A stretch of DNA of 20,595 nucleotides from Pelargonium cotyledonis (GCA_036897625.1 JAYMTA010001327.1:1-20595); one strand, 5' to 3'. Numbered from the stretch's first letter, positions 8,038 through 19,832 are shown. Program-made: numbers and translations. The notes: generated from the letters alone by a model not told the origin.

Positions 8038-11000
8038 TCAATAAGGTTTGTTCTGTTTGTTATCTCTCTTAAGCTGAACCTTCAATTTCTTACCACCTAA
8101 TTGGCACCCATTCATCATACTAATAGCAGTTTGAGCAGCAGCTGGTGAGTCATAACTTACAAATCCTGTAAATAGAGGTTGTTAGAGACTGAAAATAGAT
8201 CGTGTATGTCGGAAGAGAAGATAAGTGGAGAATTCACTCACCAAAACATTTGCTAACCCCGGTTGCTTTGTCTACGAAGACCTTAGCACTTAAGACCCGC
8301 CCATATGCTTGAAAAGCATTGGCGAGCTCTTGATCTCCAAATTCTTGAGGAATGTGATAAATAAATAGATTAGCACCAGGAGGGCCTAAGCCAGAGAAAA
8401 TAGAAAATACCAAATTAACAAAAATACCACAATAAAAAAATTTGATGTTAGGAATAAAATGGAAGAAAGAGACTGCAAAAGCAACCACAAAGATCCAACT
8501 GGAATTTTATAGATAGCAACCTTCAACCTGTCCCCCAGAACTTGTACTGGCCCCTGAAGTTGTAGCAGAGTTACTATTCACAGCTGGTGGCACTGAGCCA
8601 GGTGAACTACTTAAAGGCCGGTGACTAATCATTCCTCCAGGATATGCTATGGGATATTGAACACCTGGAACGGCAGGATAAGCAGAGCCCACATAACTTG
8701 CTGGAGGCATGGCATAGTTTCTAGGGGGCATATTAGGAGCAAGGTCAGGTGTGACTCCTCGTAATGCATTTCCTTGGTTCACCGGATGAATCATATTATG
8801 GAAGCCAGGTTGGTTCTGCATTGGTGGCAATCGATATTGCATTAGCCCATAAGCTCCAGGAGCCTGCAAAAAGAAACAGGTCATCATTAATCATTAATCA
8901 GTACATGAATACAGAGGAGCTTCAATAGGAGAAACATTACATCCCAAAATGTTTGAAAGACTACAACAATCTTGAATGGCAGTGCAATTATCTTGCTTCA
9001 AGTAAAATGCTAGAAAGTTCCAAAACATTAGCTAATGAATACAAGGAGAGACGAACCTGATATCCATATCCATTATATGGGGGAACATAACCCATTGGCA
9101 AGGCTCCAAACAATGAAGGATGTTGTGAATCTGCATTCGGCATGTTAGGAACTTCAGACTGAGCTTTTTGAATCCGTCGAGCTTGCCTTTCCTTTTCTGT
9201 ATCAGCCCATTTAACAACCAAAGGAACACTTGAACCCTAAAGGATCACAAGATAATGGTTAGAAATTAGAATTCAAAACTAGATCAATCAACATAATAGC
9301 ATGAAGGTCTTAGAGACTTAGACACAAATAAGCAAACATCAGTATCTGTACAATTAAGTATGAAAACAAGATGAGAGAATCAGACAAGCTATGCAAAGCT
9401 TAGGAGGTTAAATTTGATCATTGTTGCCTCTGTAAAATTTTGGACACTTTAGAGTAGCAAAGTTGACATGTTATATAGTGTTTGGGTGCATGTGTGTACC
9501 TACACTAAAAGGATCCCCAACATACAAATAATGGTAAGATTTTAAACACGTGTAAGAAAACTAAATGACTAGCATGAAACGTAAACATGTCCAATTCCCA
9601 TTAAACAAATCCCGAATTTCTCATCAAAAGTAACCAAATTGAAAATCCCATTGATATATTTTAAAATTTTAGTAACCTGTAACTGTTTGTTACTCATTGC
9701 AACAAAAGTAGCCTGCATCAATAAATTTATCATACTCTCATAGTCTGAAATGGGATAAATCAGGGAAACATTTTTTAAAGTAATACTTATGAAAGTCATA
9801 CACATATTTACAAGATAAAATCTAAACAATGTATACAAAAATAGAAACCTCCATTTTATGCTTTCCATTAATAGCTTCTAAAGCTGCAAGGGCTTGCTCT
9901 TTGGTTTCATACTTCAAAAACGCACAGCCTGCCATGAGTAAATAATCCAACTTACAACAACTTTCTATAGAAGAAGTTTTATACTTGAGTTGTTTGCCAA
10001 AACCATAACAGGACAGCACACAATCATTAAACAAGTACCTTTACTTGTTTGCTGGGAACCTCTTAATATTTGTAATTCCTTAACAGTTCCATATTTAGAG
10101 AACAAAGCAGAAACTTCAGCTTCTGAAACATTCTTTGGAAGCATACCAACAAAGAGCTTGTGTTCTGGATAGAAGGGAACAGAATATATATCATTTACCA
10201 AGGTGCATGAAGAAAAATTTAGCACAAGGAATTCAGTAACAAAAGCAACAGATATGAAGGATGGGTGCTGTGACAACTTTAAGGAACGATCTATAAATGT
10301 GTAATTAAACAAAGAAATAGCACCTAGCCTTTCCAACTCGCCATCTGCATACTTCACTTGCAATGGACTAGATGCCTGAATTGAACACAAAATTACAGGG
10401 TACAATTTAATAAGAGGCAGAACATCAATGACAAAAATGAGTTGAAGTTGAAGAAAGTAAAGGTACGGAGCAATGCAAAAATTAAAAAGAACCAAATACA
10501 TGACTAGATATACCATACTTTATTTCTAAAAATTGATTCCCAAAATTTTCAACCAAATAAAAAAATTGCTATTAATTTTACAAGAAACAATGAGCTCAAC
10601 TAAAGAGACTGCTTGGACAGTCACTTTTATGCCCAGTAAAAGCTAGGTAGTATATTATTTCCATGTTTAATGCTATCACAAATTAACTCGGTTGTGTTCC
10701 ATGTCCTTGAGTCAAGGCAAGCTCCACTTTTTTGGAATCTTACAAAGACATAATAAATTCTGCATTGCAATGAAATTATACTTGTCCTGGTTAGGGAATA
10801 CTATCACAAGTTAGCTCAGAGGAGTATAGTTTTGTTCATTCCATGCTCAAATTTGTGTCAGCTGTTCTTGCTCAAAATCTTTTAACTTTCAGCTCAAGAG
10901 AACTTTTTCTCAATCAACAAACATTTATACAATAAAAAATCTAAATTTTGATGGCATATGCCGTAGGAAGCAGTAAACTAATGTTCATGATTTACACATT

Positions 11001-12497
11001 AGAAGGCATACCAAATGCTTAATTACACACACCATGCTTATTTGAATATCCTGATAGGCTTTCCTAGTGAGAAAACCCAATGTAGAGTTTCCAGACTCAC
11101 CTTGTCTGGCCTTTGCTCTCCTCCACTTACTAACAGATTTTTTTACATTCCTCCTTTGTCTTCTTCTTGCATTTGTGAATATATTTATAAAAAAAAAGGG
11201 GTTTCACCTCCTGTGGTGAAGAAAAATAGTTTTCTTTGGTCCAGGGATAAATGTGTCATATTGCTAGTTAATATGTTATAATCTAGGAGTGCTTAGGAAT
11301 AGTAAATAAGATGGTTTTAATCATAAGTAATAACATTCAAAATCTTAAACTCAATAGTATGAGGCGGGAGTTCCCTTCCTGCATGAGACTTGACTGAAAT
11401 CATTGAACTTTTCAACTAACTATAGTAGCTTGTGAAACTTCAATCACATTTTAGCACAATGTACAGCATAACCATAATCGTCAATCACATTGCCATAGAA
11501 GCAATGGAAGCCATGCTTAATCCTTTTGATCTAGAACAGTTCAGCTAAGTCACTTGAAATCTCATACTCAATTCTCAAGTGTGCACAAACATGAGATAGT
11601 ATGTAATGATCTCAAAACTGCCATAGACTGTGCAACTTAAAAATTACGGATGATTGTTATCAACCTCACAGTTCAAATTTAGTAAGTCGTACGTCATCAG
11701 TTGCCACAATCAACAATTGATTGCACAAAATATGCAATGCCGATCACATTATACCACGATAGCCAGCATTGTCGGAACAAATCAAAACTTAACATAAAGC
11801 CGTAGCTCAAGGAAATACATCATTACTCCATATGATGGAGTATCTAGAGCTAGATTATACGGTAAATAATCACATTAGCTAAACCACTCACAAGGCAGTC
11901 AGGATCAGTGTTTAAACTAACACATTGTCCAACATAAGGTCCTACACAACTACACATGTAATGCCAATGGCAATGTCAATGTCAAAACAAACAGAGATCG
12001 GAAATTGCACTAACCCCGGGCAGAGTTTTCTTATTATGACACGCACCGACGGCCTTATCCGCCTCCTGCCTGGACGGACATATTACAAAACAACACCCTA
12101 CACACAACACGCAGAGCAGAGAAAGAGCACAAAACAAACAATTAGGGTTCGGAAAACACAAATCACCTCAAAACACACTCCCTAGGCCACGAATCACGCC
12201 CCGGAGCAAGCAAATCAGACAAATCACGCGACAGAGAAAGCAAAACGACAACGGAAAAAGAGAGAGCTGAAACAACGGAATGCGAAGGAGAAACAGAATA
12301 GATTCGATTTAGAGAGCGGAAACCGAACCTCGAGAGGCACGAGTGGTCTTGTCCTTGATGATGTTGACCTCGTCGACGAGAGCGAACTCTTTGAACATTG
12401 TGAGCAGCTGAGCTTCGGTCATGTGCTTCGGCACTTGACCTACGAACAGCTTCACGCTCTCCTCGCTCAAATTCCTCTCCTTCTTCCCCTCCGCCAT
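8038..12497 (-). CDS. BRN1: Bruno/CELF-like RNA-binding protein with three RRMs (BRN1/RBP-DR1 family), complete
   Basis: Nine exons in transcript order: 12497-12329, 12097-12015, 10375-10324, 10164-10039, 9928-9849, 9236-9057, 8863-8521, 8385-8242 and 8165-8038. All have GT-AG borders and join in frame to give 434 residues, close to the roughly 440 of Arabidopsis BRN1. It starts [23 protein letters not shown]1 (about 16-97) has LFVGQV and GCCFVIC; RRM2 (about 104-183) has LFVGML and GCAFLKY; RRM3 (about 349-427) has LFIYHI and CFGFVSY. A Pro/Tyr/Gly-rich linker (about 184-346, with PPYNGYGYQ and RPLSSSPGS) separates RRM2 from RRM3, as in CELF proteins. Family knowledge: Arabidopsis BRN1/BRN2 bind the SOC1 3' UTR and delay flowering, and RBP-DR1 affects salicylate defence. 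Intron 2 (1.64 kb) splits RRM1. BRN2 orthology is not excluded. Confidence 0.96.
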
Positions 12498-12745
12498 TAC
12501 CGCCTCCTCCTCCTACTCCTTCTCCTCCTCGGTGTTTCTCTCTCGTCTCTCTCTCTCTGTAAATTTCTTCTTGTTTGGTTTGGTTCGGTTTCTCTCTCTA
12601 GATTCTTGTTTGTTTTCGTTTTTGTATTTGGTTTCTCTCTCTAGGAGAGGGAGTGTTGTGTGTTTTTTTCTTCGTGGAGTCGTCGGGGAAAATGGAGGGT
12701 TTCTGGATGGCAAAGTTGGATCGTCAATGGATATATTTTAATTAA
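12498..12745 (-). promoter_or_regulatory. 5' UTR and core promoter of the Bruno-like gene
   Basis: Upstream of the ATG at 12497 the minus strand is purine-rich, with GAGGAGG and AGAGAGAGA tracts (about 12503-12645), typical of a GA-rich plant leader. A telobox-like AAACCCT is at 12703-12697. A TATA-like TAAAATATAT sits at 12740-12731, about 235 bases before the ATG. The transcription start site cannot be fixed from sequence. Confidence 0.5.
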
Positions 12746-15150
12746 ATCTTCATAATTGGACTCGGTTTCTCCCACTTTTTACGACGATGCCCCTACAGCT
12801 GTGCCTCTTCTAAGCTTGGACTGGTAATTTGTACTTGGATATAGAGGGTCTGATGCTAAATGACCATAATACCCTTCACAGCCTTTTTCTTGCATGGGAA
12901 TAAGGATTTTGGCTCATAATAAATAAATACTCACTCTATTTCTCTAATGATAATAACTGATTTCTAAACTCAAATATTGAAAAATAATGTATATAATGGT
13001 TTTTAAGTTTGAAAGTATGACAAGTCAAATAAGGAGGAAGATTGCACATATGGGTAACTTTGAGATGAACCAATCAAGGTGGAGACTTGTGGAAAATGTG
13101 ATTATTTTACTTGGGTTGTACGTCATGAAAGATACTAGGCCTCATTGGATGCCAATGGGAGGACAACTTGTACAAAATATCTTGGTCAATCTCTCATAAT
13201 GCCAATAAATATAGACACGTTGCATTAGTTGTAATTTGATCAAGCTTATTTGGAATTTCCATCTAAATATTCCTTATGTTTACATAGTATATATATTTAT
13301 AGATTTTTCGTATAGATTTAGTGTATTAAATGTTGATGACCGTCTTATGTTGATAGAATAATCAAACTTTTAATGTTTAAAATTAAGTTGTTATAGTTGA
13401 ACTACATATTGTGAAATTAAAACTCAATAAAAATATATTAATCATTTTATGGTAATTATCTGCTTGAGTTCCAATTAAACAAAATTATTTGCACGAAAAA
13501 AAAATAAAAACTAAAAAATGCAGTACGTGAACCAGATAACTCATATGTTTATTAATTAATCTGGTTATCCGTTAGAGGCAAGAGTTTGATGAAAAAGTAT
13601 TATGTTACGAATGTTTGATCTTATTTCTTCTTATTCTTAATCAAAAGTTGGTTTTCATAATTCCCAAAAACTTAAATAAATGGATTCAAATTATTGGTTG
13701 GCAATTTATTACTATTAGTTAGGAAAAAAGGGAAAGACCAACTCAATTTATGGACATTCCAACAAGTTTGGTCATAAAACACCTAGAAGTTTCCAATTCA
13801 CACGTGTAAACTACTATACATGCATGCATAATCCAAGCTCACCACATAATTGAGAAAGAAAAAAAAACAGAATATACCAAGAAAAAAACAATGAAACAAT
13901 TTTGGGGAAAATTGGAAAAAATTAAAAAGTAAGAGGACAAATATAGAAAACAAAAAGAAAAAGAAAATGATGTGGTCAAAGGGAACAGAAGCAGAGTCGT
14001 TATCAGAAGAAAGGCAAAGGAAATGGACGCCGTTATTTGGGCACAACGAAGGTACTTTTTTTTGCAGAGGTAGGGGCATAATGGTAAATAGACAAGTAAG
14101 GGTACAATCGTAGTTTAGCGTTGAAAACGAGGTCAATACATAAAAACGCCAGACTGTCCCGCCAAGCCAAAAGTCCAAACACATCCTCAGCTCCTCCGCT
14201 ATTTCCCCGCTTCCAGCCTCCAACAGTAAATTACAATAAATGCTATTTCGTGTCTCTTACTATTAGGAAATTACTTGAAAGCCCCAATAAATGCACTTTT
14301 CCATCAAATTGGTATTTAACTTAAATTTTGTTATAATTTGGTCCACGAATGATTTATGACAAAACATCATAGTTGGGTGATCAAATTGGAACAATGACGT
14401 CCCAAATATCTCATAGGCTCACTACAGTAAGTTTCCGATGAACAATATTTCTCCTGACCGAAGCCTTTATAATGCTAGACTCAACTCTTTACCAGTTAGG
14501 AGGCTAAACAAATATTCTAGTAGTCAATGTATTATTCTCTCCTATCGGTGTCTAGCTATGTATAACAAAATGTTTTTCTACATTTACGGTTTTTGTTATG
14601 TGGCGTGATTGTATACTTTGTCGGTGGACTCTATCTTTGGGCATTTTTTTTGTCCAAAAGGCATAAGCGTCGATCAAGTATGAATGTGTATTGTTGATTT
14701 TCCCGGTGTAATTGCTCTGTTTTGTCAGCTCACTTCCTTCTTATATCGAACAATACGGATAGTGTACAAAATAAACTAGAACGAAAATTAATTGGGAGTA
14801 CAAATTTAAAACAAATAATACAGTTAAGGGGTAAGAATGAAACAATTTCCTTTAAAATATACAAATTATGTATTAGTATTTTTGTTGGTCGCTTATGTTT
14901 TAAAATTTAAATATATGAAAATGAAGCCAGAATTAATGATCTTGTTTATCCTCAATAAGATTAGTCTTTATCTACTAGTAATTGAGAATATGGAATATTG
15001 TCCTTTTCAAGTGAAAAGAAGAAAATGTATTGACTACAAAAAAATGCATTGATATGGAATCTTGATGACCAAATCTATTCGATGCATATTATTAGGCTAA
15101 TCTTGGAACAAGCATCTTGTAGAGTTAACTGGAAAAAGAAGAAGAACAAA
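12746..15150. other. AT-rich intergenic region, no gene supported
   Basis: About 2.4 kb of A/T-rich DNA between the Bruno-like promoter and the region behind the carrier gene. A somewhat GC-richer patch at 14120-14225 (CCGCCAAGCC, CCTCCGCTATTTCCCC) resembles a leader or an old gene fragment, but no exon set can be built from it. A poly-purine stretch lies at about 13850-13970. No tRNA or transposon ends were seen. Confidence 0.5.
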
Positions 15151-15234
15151 ATGGAGCCAACCACTTGGTGCCTGGTGGACCTTCTCATGGTTCTTGTTGG
15201 AATAATTTTATTATATTTGTTCACAGTTCAATGA
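15151..15234 (+). CDS. Candidate micro-ORF for a 27-residue membrane peptide
   Basis: ATG at 15151 is in a good plant context (ACAAAATGGAG) and the frame ends with TGA at 15232-15234. The peptide begins MEPTTWCLVD, followed by about 16 hydrophobic residues (LLMVLVGIILLYLFTV) and a short VQ-type end, so it could form a single membrane helix. It stands alone in intergenic DNA with no recognised promoter or homologue, and a frame this short arises easily by chance. The frame is also open further upstream with poorer composition. Listed as a candidate only. Confidence 0.15.
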   Translation: MEPTTWCLVDLLMVLVGIILLYLFTVQ

Positions 15235-16240
15235 GTGGCTAGTGGGATGATGGAGTTGATGACTTCAATTTCTTTACATTTTTGTGATTGGTTCAATCCT
15301 GTGTGGGTCCCATCATTTCATGTCTATACCTGGCTGACCAATCCAATGGCTTAAAATGGTGTGAGAGATTTGAAGATCAATTATTGTTCATGATCATTAT
15401 TAATTTATGATGACATGTATTCGTTGTGATTATGGAATCTGATATTGGAAAAAAAAAAATAGAACAAGAGAAGACGTAAAATGTGCAGAAAGTTCCTCTA
15501 AGGGCCCGCACGACTATCCGTATGAACACGAGAGTAAGGTTGTTGAAAGTGTCAACTCAAACGGGCATTCGAAAGAAGACTTAAAACGAGTGTGAGCAAA
15601 CACCAAGTGAGATAGAGTGATTAGCTTTGAGTTTGTGCAAGAATTACACATAGATCAACCTAAATCAATTTCAGTGTTGGAGTTTTCTCGAGTCCTTGGG
15701 GGTATTGAAGAATCCAATAATAAAAGTGAAGTGCAACCCGTGAAGATTCAAACACATGCTCTACTTCATAGGTCAATAAAAAGGGAAAACGGGTCGCTCT
15801 GCTCAACGTCTCGTTATGTTACTGGTCAGTCAAAACATCCGAAGTTATTACCGGTTTTACAAACCGGTTCAACTTCTGGTCATTGAAGGGCAAAAATAAT
15901 GACAAATTGAAGATGGTGGTTAAGCTGTAATTATGGAGAGATGGAGCAAGCTTTAAGAAACCTCCTCAAGGTCAAATGAGAGTTGGTTGTACTTAAAATC
16001 ACAAATCAAGGGACGGTGGGTCAAACACATACCAACAAGTCATTGGTACTTGGGGTTGTTCCTTTGCATTTCTACCATATGCAATGCAGGTGACACAATA
16101 ATGTAAATCTGGGATGGCTTGCCAAAGAAAACAGAGAAAACCCATATTGGCCTTAAAAAAATGCTGAATCAGTTCATTTTCATTTTCTTGATACAATCAT
16201 GACAATAATTGAGCAATACATAGGTACAACCTCATCCCAT
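15235..16240. other. Intergenic DNA, including a GC-richer patch at about 15480-15880
   Basis: The 15480-15880 patch differs from its flanks in composition. It contains ACCGGTTTTACAAACCGGTT, a near-perfect inverted repeat at about 15850-15869 that could be a protein-binding site or a transposon relic. An open frame there (15617-15886) starts only with GTG and shows no domain. The remainder to about 16240 is probably beyond or within the carrier 3' UTR. Confidence 0.4.
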
Positions 16241-16486
16241 ACTGGGAATCAATGTAAAGAATATCACAGTGTGGTTCTTTACTTCTATCAGTCAAATCCA
16301 TATGGCCATTTATGCTGTCCAGACCATTCCAACTGGAGATAGGCTAAATTCGGGTTCCACGTGAAGAGTGGCATTTCAAGCTACTCCAGAATTGAAGATA
16401 AAGTCGTCTATAGCAGTAAATTTGGTCAGCTAGCAAGTACTTGAAATGTTAACATAATCAATCTTCTAGTAATACTTAACTTCTGG
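16241..16486 (-). other. Probable 3' UTR of the mitochondrial carrier gene
   Basis: This is the minus-strand sequence following the stop codon at 16489-16487. It is mixed in composition, without long open frames or repeats. No single polyadenylation signal is decisive, so the downstream limit is a guess. Confidence 0.35.
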
Positions 16487-19400
16487 CTAGATCGCGTCCA
16501 ATCCAGCAAGTTTGCGCAGCTTTTCACAGAGTATAAAGGTGATTGTAGTTTGTGGGCCCAATCTTGCAAAAATGGTAAATCCCCTGAAATTGTTGTTTTG
16601 AAACTGTTAATGAACAATGGACATGATAAGATAACTTCTATTAAGTACACATTAAAGCCGTTCTAAAGCTATGTAAGTTCAAGCAATTGCACTGTTTAGA
16701 ACTGTTAAACTTGACTCAAAGTCAAAAGTTTAACCCTATAAGTGGAGGGCATAACATGTATATCAAGTTGCACAAACTTCACATTCTTTCAATGTGAGAT
16801 GGACCTAGAAGGGGGCAACAAAGACGGGTCACTAGGCCCAAACTAAACCAGCTACGATATCATATTAAAGCCCAACGTGTATATCAAGTGGTGACAAATC
16901 TCACTTTCTTTCAACGAAAGATACATTAACAAGAACCAAGAGAGGAGTATATATCTAGTTCAGTGTTGTCATTGTTCTTGGGAGAAATTGTAGTCAACTA
17001 GAAGCAGAAACAATGACCACAACCAAATCAATTATATGGGCACTTATCTAAAAAGTATAAATAGGCGTATGGATAGACTCTCACCCTTTGTAAAGTGCCC
17101 TAGGACCTTCTGTCCGCAGAACCTGAAACAGCACATTACATACACATCAGGAAATTGCATTTTGCAAATTTTTTTCCGTAGTCAAAATATCTAAATAAGC
17201 AAATCAATGGGCACTTCAGAATCCAAAAAGTAAACACCAGTTACAATGATCACACTAAACAAGAACTCAAGAAGGACAAGAAATTTGAGTTCAATGAAAT
17301 ATGGGTGCAACTATGAGTTTTGAATAAGGAGAAGCCAGCAACAAAATCAGAATGTCAATGGAGGTATAACTGTTTTCATTGTAGCCAAAGTCATGAGCAG
17401 AAAATAAAGACGTTAATATTTTAGGGTCTATCCCTCAGAAGTGTTTATAAAGATCCCAATTTACCAGCTTATATACCAATCCTTATCTAAACTCTTCCTA
17501 ATCAACGTTAAAATGACACTGCCACATTAGCCAGATAAATAAAGATTAAGCAGAAGTCAATACCTGGTAGGCGCAATGGAATCCATTTTTATAGCTTCCA
17601 ACTCTTTTAGACTCTCGTTGCAACATCAAACGGGTCTTAATCATGTCCATGGGTGCAGTTATGAGCGTACTCAATATGCCTGCAATTGTACTTGAACTTC
17701 ATAAGGTGCAGTATACAGTTAGTTACAAATATAATTGTAAGAAAATGACAAGTTCTAATTTTGGTACACATGTTTTTCATACATTGCACAAGAAATAGTG
17801 TTTATATCGGACCCAAAATAAATATATTTATAGCATATATAATATATAGTTCGTCAATTTTGAATAGTTAAATTCACCATATTCCCACGACTGCCACTTT
17901 TTTTTAGAGTTTATATGAATTGTCAAGTTCCAAGAACATCATGCCAATATTCTTTAACTTTATTTGCTTCAAATAAGATATTTGAACACAAAGAAGAAAG
18001 CTGCAAAGGATGCTATACATGAGATGAAGACAAAATCCTTCTTCAAGAGTCGTCCACCTAATCAACATCTGCATATCAACAGAACAAGCATATTGAAGAT
18101 ACAATGAGAGAAAGAAGATTTTTTTTTTCCTTTGCCAATATTGGAAGTGTATAAAAGTTATAGAACTCGACCTGTTTGGATTCATCATATGTTGCCAGTT
18201 GTGAAGCAGTCAACGAAGCAGCTCTGGCCATCGCAGGGCCAACCCCCTTCCAAAGGGCTTTTATTCCCTCTTCAGAAGCAATTTTGTGCATTTCTCGAAT
18301 TGGTCCTCTTGTTAAGTTTGGATTCATTTGTAAGCGCACCTGATAAAATAAAAATGATGGTGAGGTGAAGCCTAAATAGAAAATTTCAAAATGGCCTTAC
18401 ATGGTACCTTCAAAACTTCCATTGGATTAGTCAGTGCAGTAGCAACAGAACCAGCAAATGCTCCGGATGCAGTTTTAACTAAAATGTTGGTGGACCCAAT
18501 AGCCCAATCACAGACACGCTTTGAGGGCTCATATAAACCTAGTCGGAGACCCCCATAAAGAACTGACCTTGTCAATGCTGGCGTCAATCCCAGATACAAA
18601 GACCTTGGTCCTTCACTTTTCACCGCTTTAACCAACACTTGTCCCTACATAAATCGGGATATGAGAAAATCTCACATCATTGATAACTGAAAAAAATGCA
18701 CTAATAGCTTCACAAAATACCATTCCAGTTAATGGACCTCTCTGGCCAACACGTTGCATTTGCAGCCTCACTTTGAGCACATCTGCATAGCAAAAACAGA
18801 TAAACTTAACACCTACGACGTATCATATGAATTCTTATCAACAAGCTTAGAAATCCAGGCGACTAGAAATAGTTTTCATGATCAACAATTTGGTTCAAAC
18901 TTCTAACAATGAAGCACGATCTTATCCATGTTCACTAGCCACATTTTCATTAGTTGGACAGCTACAATACAAGCAAATTATACACCAAATCATCAATTAA
19001 AACAAATGGCTAAGAATCTAAGTTCATTTCACTGCAATGCTTTGGGAATCATGCTTAAATTAAATAAATATACCAATTTCGTGAAACTTTTTTTTTTTTT
19101 TGATACAGATAGGTGCCGAAATCCTATCTTGCAACGGCCTAAGTAACCTTTTCAAGACATATATATACAAGCTTGAACAAGAAAATAGTGTTCAGAAAAG
19201 AGACTTTGCCTCTTAACCCTAGCCTAGGGCTTTTGGCACCATACGCACCAAAAGTGTTATCTTACACACCACCACCGCTAAGAATGAGTTGAGTGGTGAT
19301 GGATCCTGAGACCTCTTCCCCTCACACAATTGGAATAACCAATTGCGCCACACTTAGTGGTTACCAATTTCCTGAAACTTGATTGATTTTGTCTGACTTG

Positions 19401-19832
19401 AATGTAGAACACACAGACAAAAACAATTTCTTTGCTTCTCAAAGCTGAAACCAAGCTAGATGATCTGTGACTGTAAATATAACAATGAGAAAAGGGAAAA
19501 AGAAACCTAATGGATGGGTGATTCCGGTGGCAACAGCAACAGAGAGACCACTGGTAGCGAAGTGATAAGCAACACTGGACGGAGACGCTGCCCAGTTTCC
19601 TGAAAATTCAAATCAAAACATCGAAAAACCAAATAAAAAATTGAAGAAAATTTTGGGACCTCCCAAATCGTGGGGAAGAGAAGAGTATACAAAGGAGAAA
19701 ACTTTCGTTTAGATTCAAATCGTTATCTTCATTTTTTTTGTCCGTTAACTCAGAAACCAAATAACAAGAGATGGGTGAATAAAAATTCAAACCTAACAGC
19801 GAAGATTTCTGGGGAGCCGAATCGCTCACCAT
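16487..19832 (-). CDS. Mitochondrial carrier (SLC25-type) family protein, complete
   Basis: Nine exons in transcript order: 19832-19793, 19599-19507, 18782-18721, 18644-18408, 18339-18172, 18068-18019, 17696-17564, 17122-17085 and 16583-16487. All have GT-AG borders and join in frame to give 305 residues, normal for this family. It carries the three carrier repeats, each with the PX[DE]XX[KR] signature: HPLDVLK (42-48), NPMEVLK (138-144) and APMDMIK (231-237). Matching downstream motifs are EGPRSLYLG (76-84), EGIKALWKG (168-176) and EGPRALYKG (266-274). The protein ends KLRKLAGLDAI. The expected product is a six-helix inner-membrane antiporter. Its substrate is not deducible; it resembles the dicarboxylate/UCP-like branch and, from memory, Arabidopsis At4g03115. 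No cleavable presequence is evident, as is usual here. Site II elements upstream fit a mitochondrial gene. Confidence 0.96.
16758..16922. repeat. Direct repeat of about 45 bp in carrier intron 8, possible decayed LTR-element relic
   Basis: GTATATCAAGT starts at 16758 and again at 16879 (offset 121). Each is followed by a similar phrase: CACATTCTTTCAATGTGAGAT, and CTCACTTTCTTTCAACGAAAGAT. Between them lies GCTACGATATCATATTAAAG, which resembles a degenerate form of GCTCTGATACCAT, the complement of the initiator-tRNA primer site of plant LTR retrotransposons. The likeness is partial, no LTR pair is seen, and the assignment is tentative. Confidence 0.35.
19089..19361 (-). mobile_element. tRNA-derived SINE, full length, with target-site duplication
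   Basis: Read on the minus strand, the element begins near 19361. It has a perfect pol III box A, TGGCGCAATTGG (19350-19339, matching TRGCNNARYNGG), and a diverged box-B-like GGTCTCAGGATCC (19313-19301). It ends in a poly-A tail of about 13 bases (T-run at 19089-19101 on the plus strand). It is flanked by an 18-bp duplication, TACCAATTTCGTGAAACT at 19071-19088 and TACCAATTTCCTGAAACT at 19362-19379, with one mismatch. The insertion is in intron 2 of the carrier gene, in the same orientation as the gene. It encodes nothing and would have depended on a LINE for mobility. Confidence 0.85.

Noticed and set aside
10165..10323. Open frame read through between BRN1 exons 3 and 4
   Set aside because: It is an intron: donor at 10323 and acceptor at 10165 rejoin LERL and EHKLFVGM, as in the family.
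11015..11281. 88-codon open frame on the plus strand
   Set aside because: It lies inside BRN1 intron 2, shows no domain and has no splice or promoter context.
13798..14223. 141-codon open frame on the minus strand
   Set aside because: It begins at TTG, its second half is a Phe/Leu run from an A-rich plus strand, and no domain or splice context supports it.
15055..15068. Match to the first bases of miR172 (GGAATCTTGATGA)
   Set aside because: The match stops after about 13 bases and no complementary star arm lies nearby to form the hairpin.
15617..15886. 89-codon open frame on the plus strand
   Set aside because: It has only a GTG start, no recognisable domain, and no promoter or splice support; possibly part of a repeat relic.
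17904..18068. Continuation of carrier exon 6 past 18019 (reading SILCSFLLCVQISYL)
   Set aside because: Splicing at AT|GTATAG (18019/18018) to 17696 restores the conserved HLISSTIAGILSTLITAPMD; the longer frame is intron.
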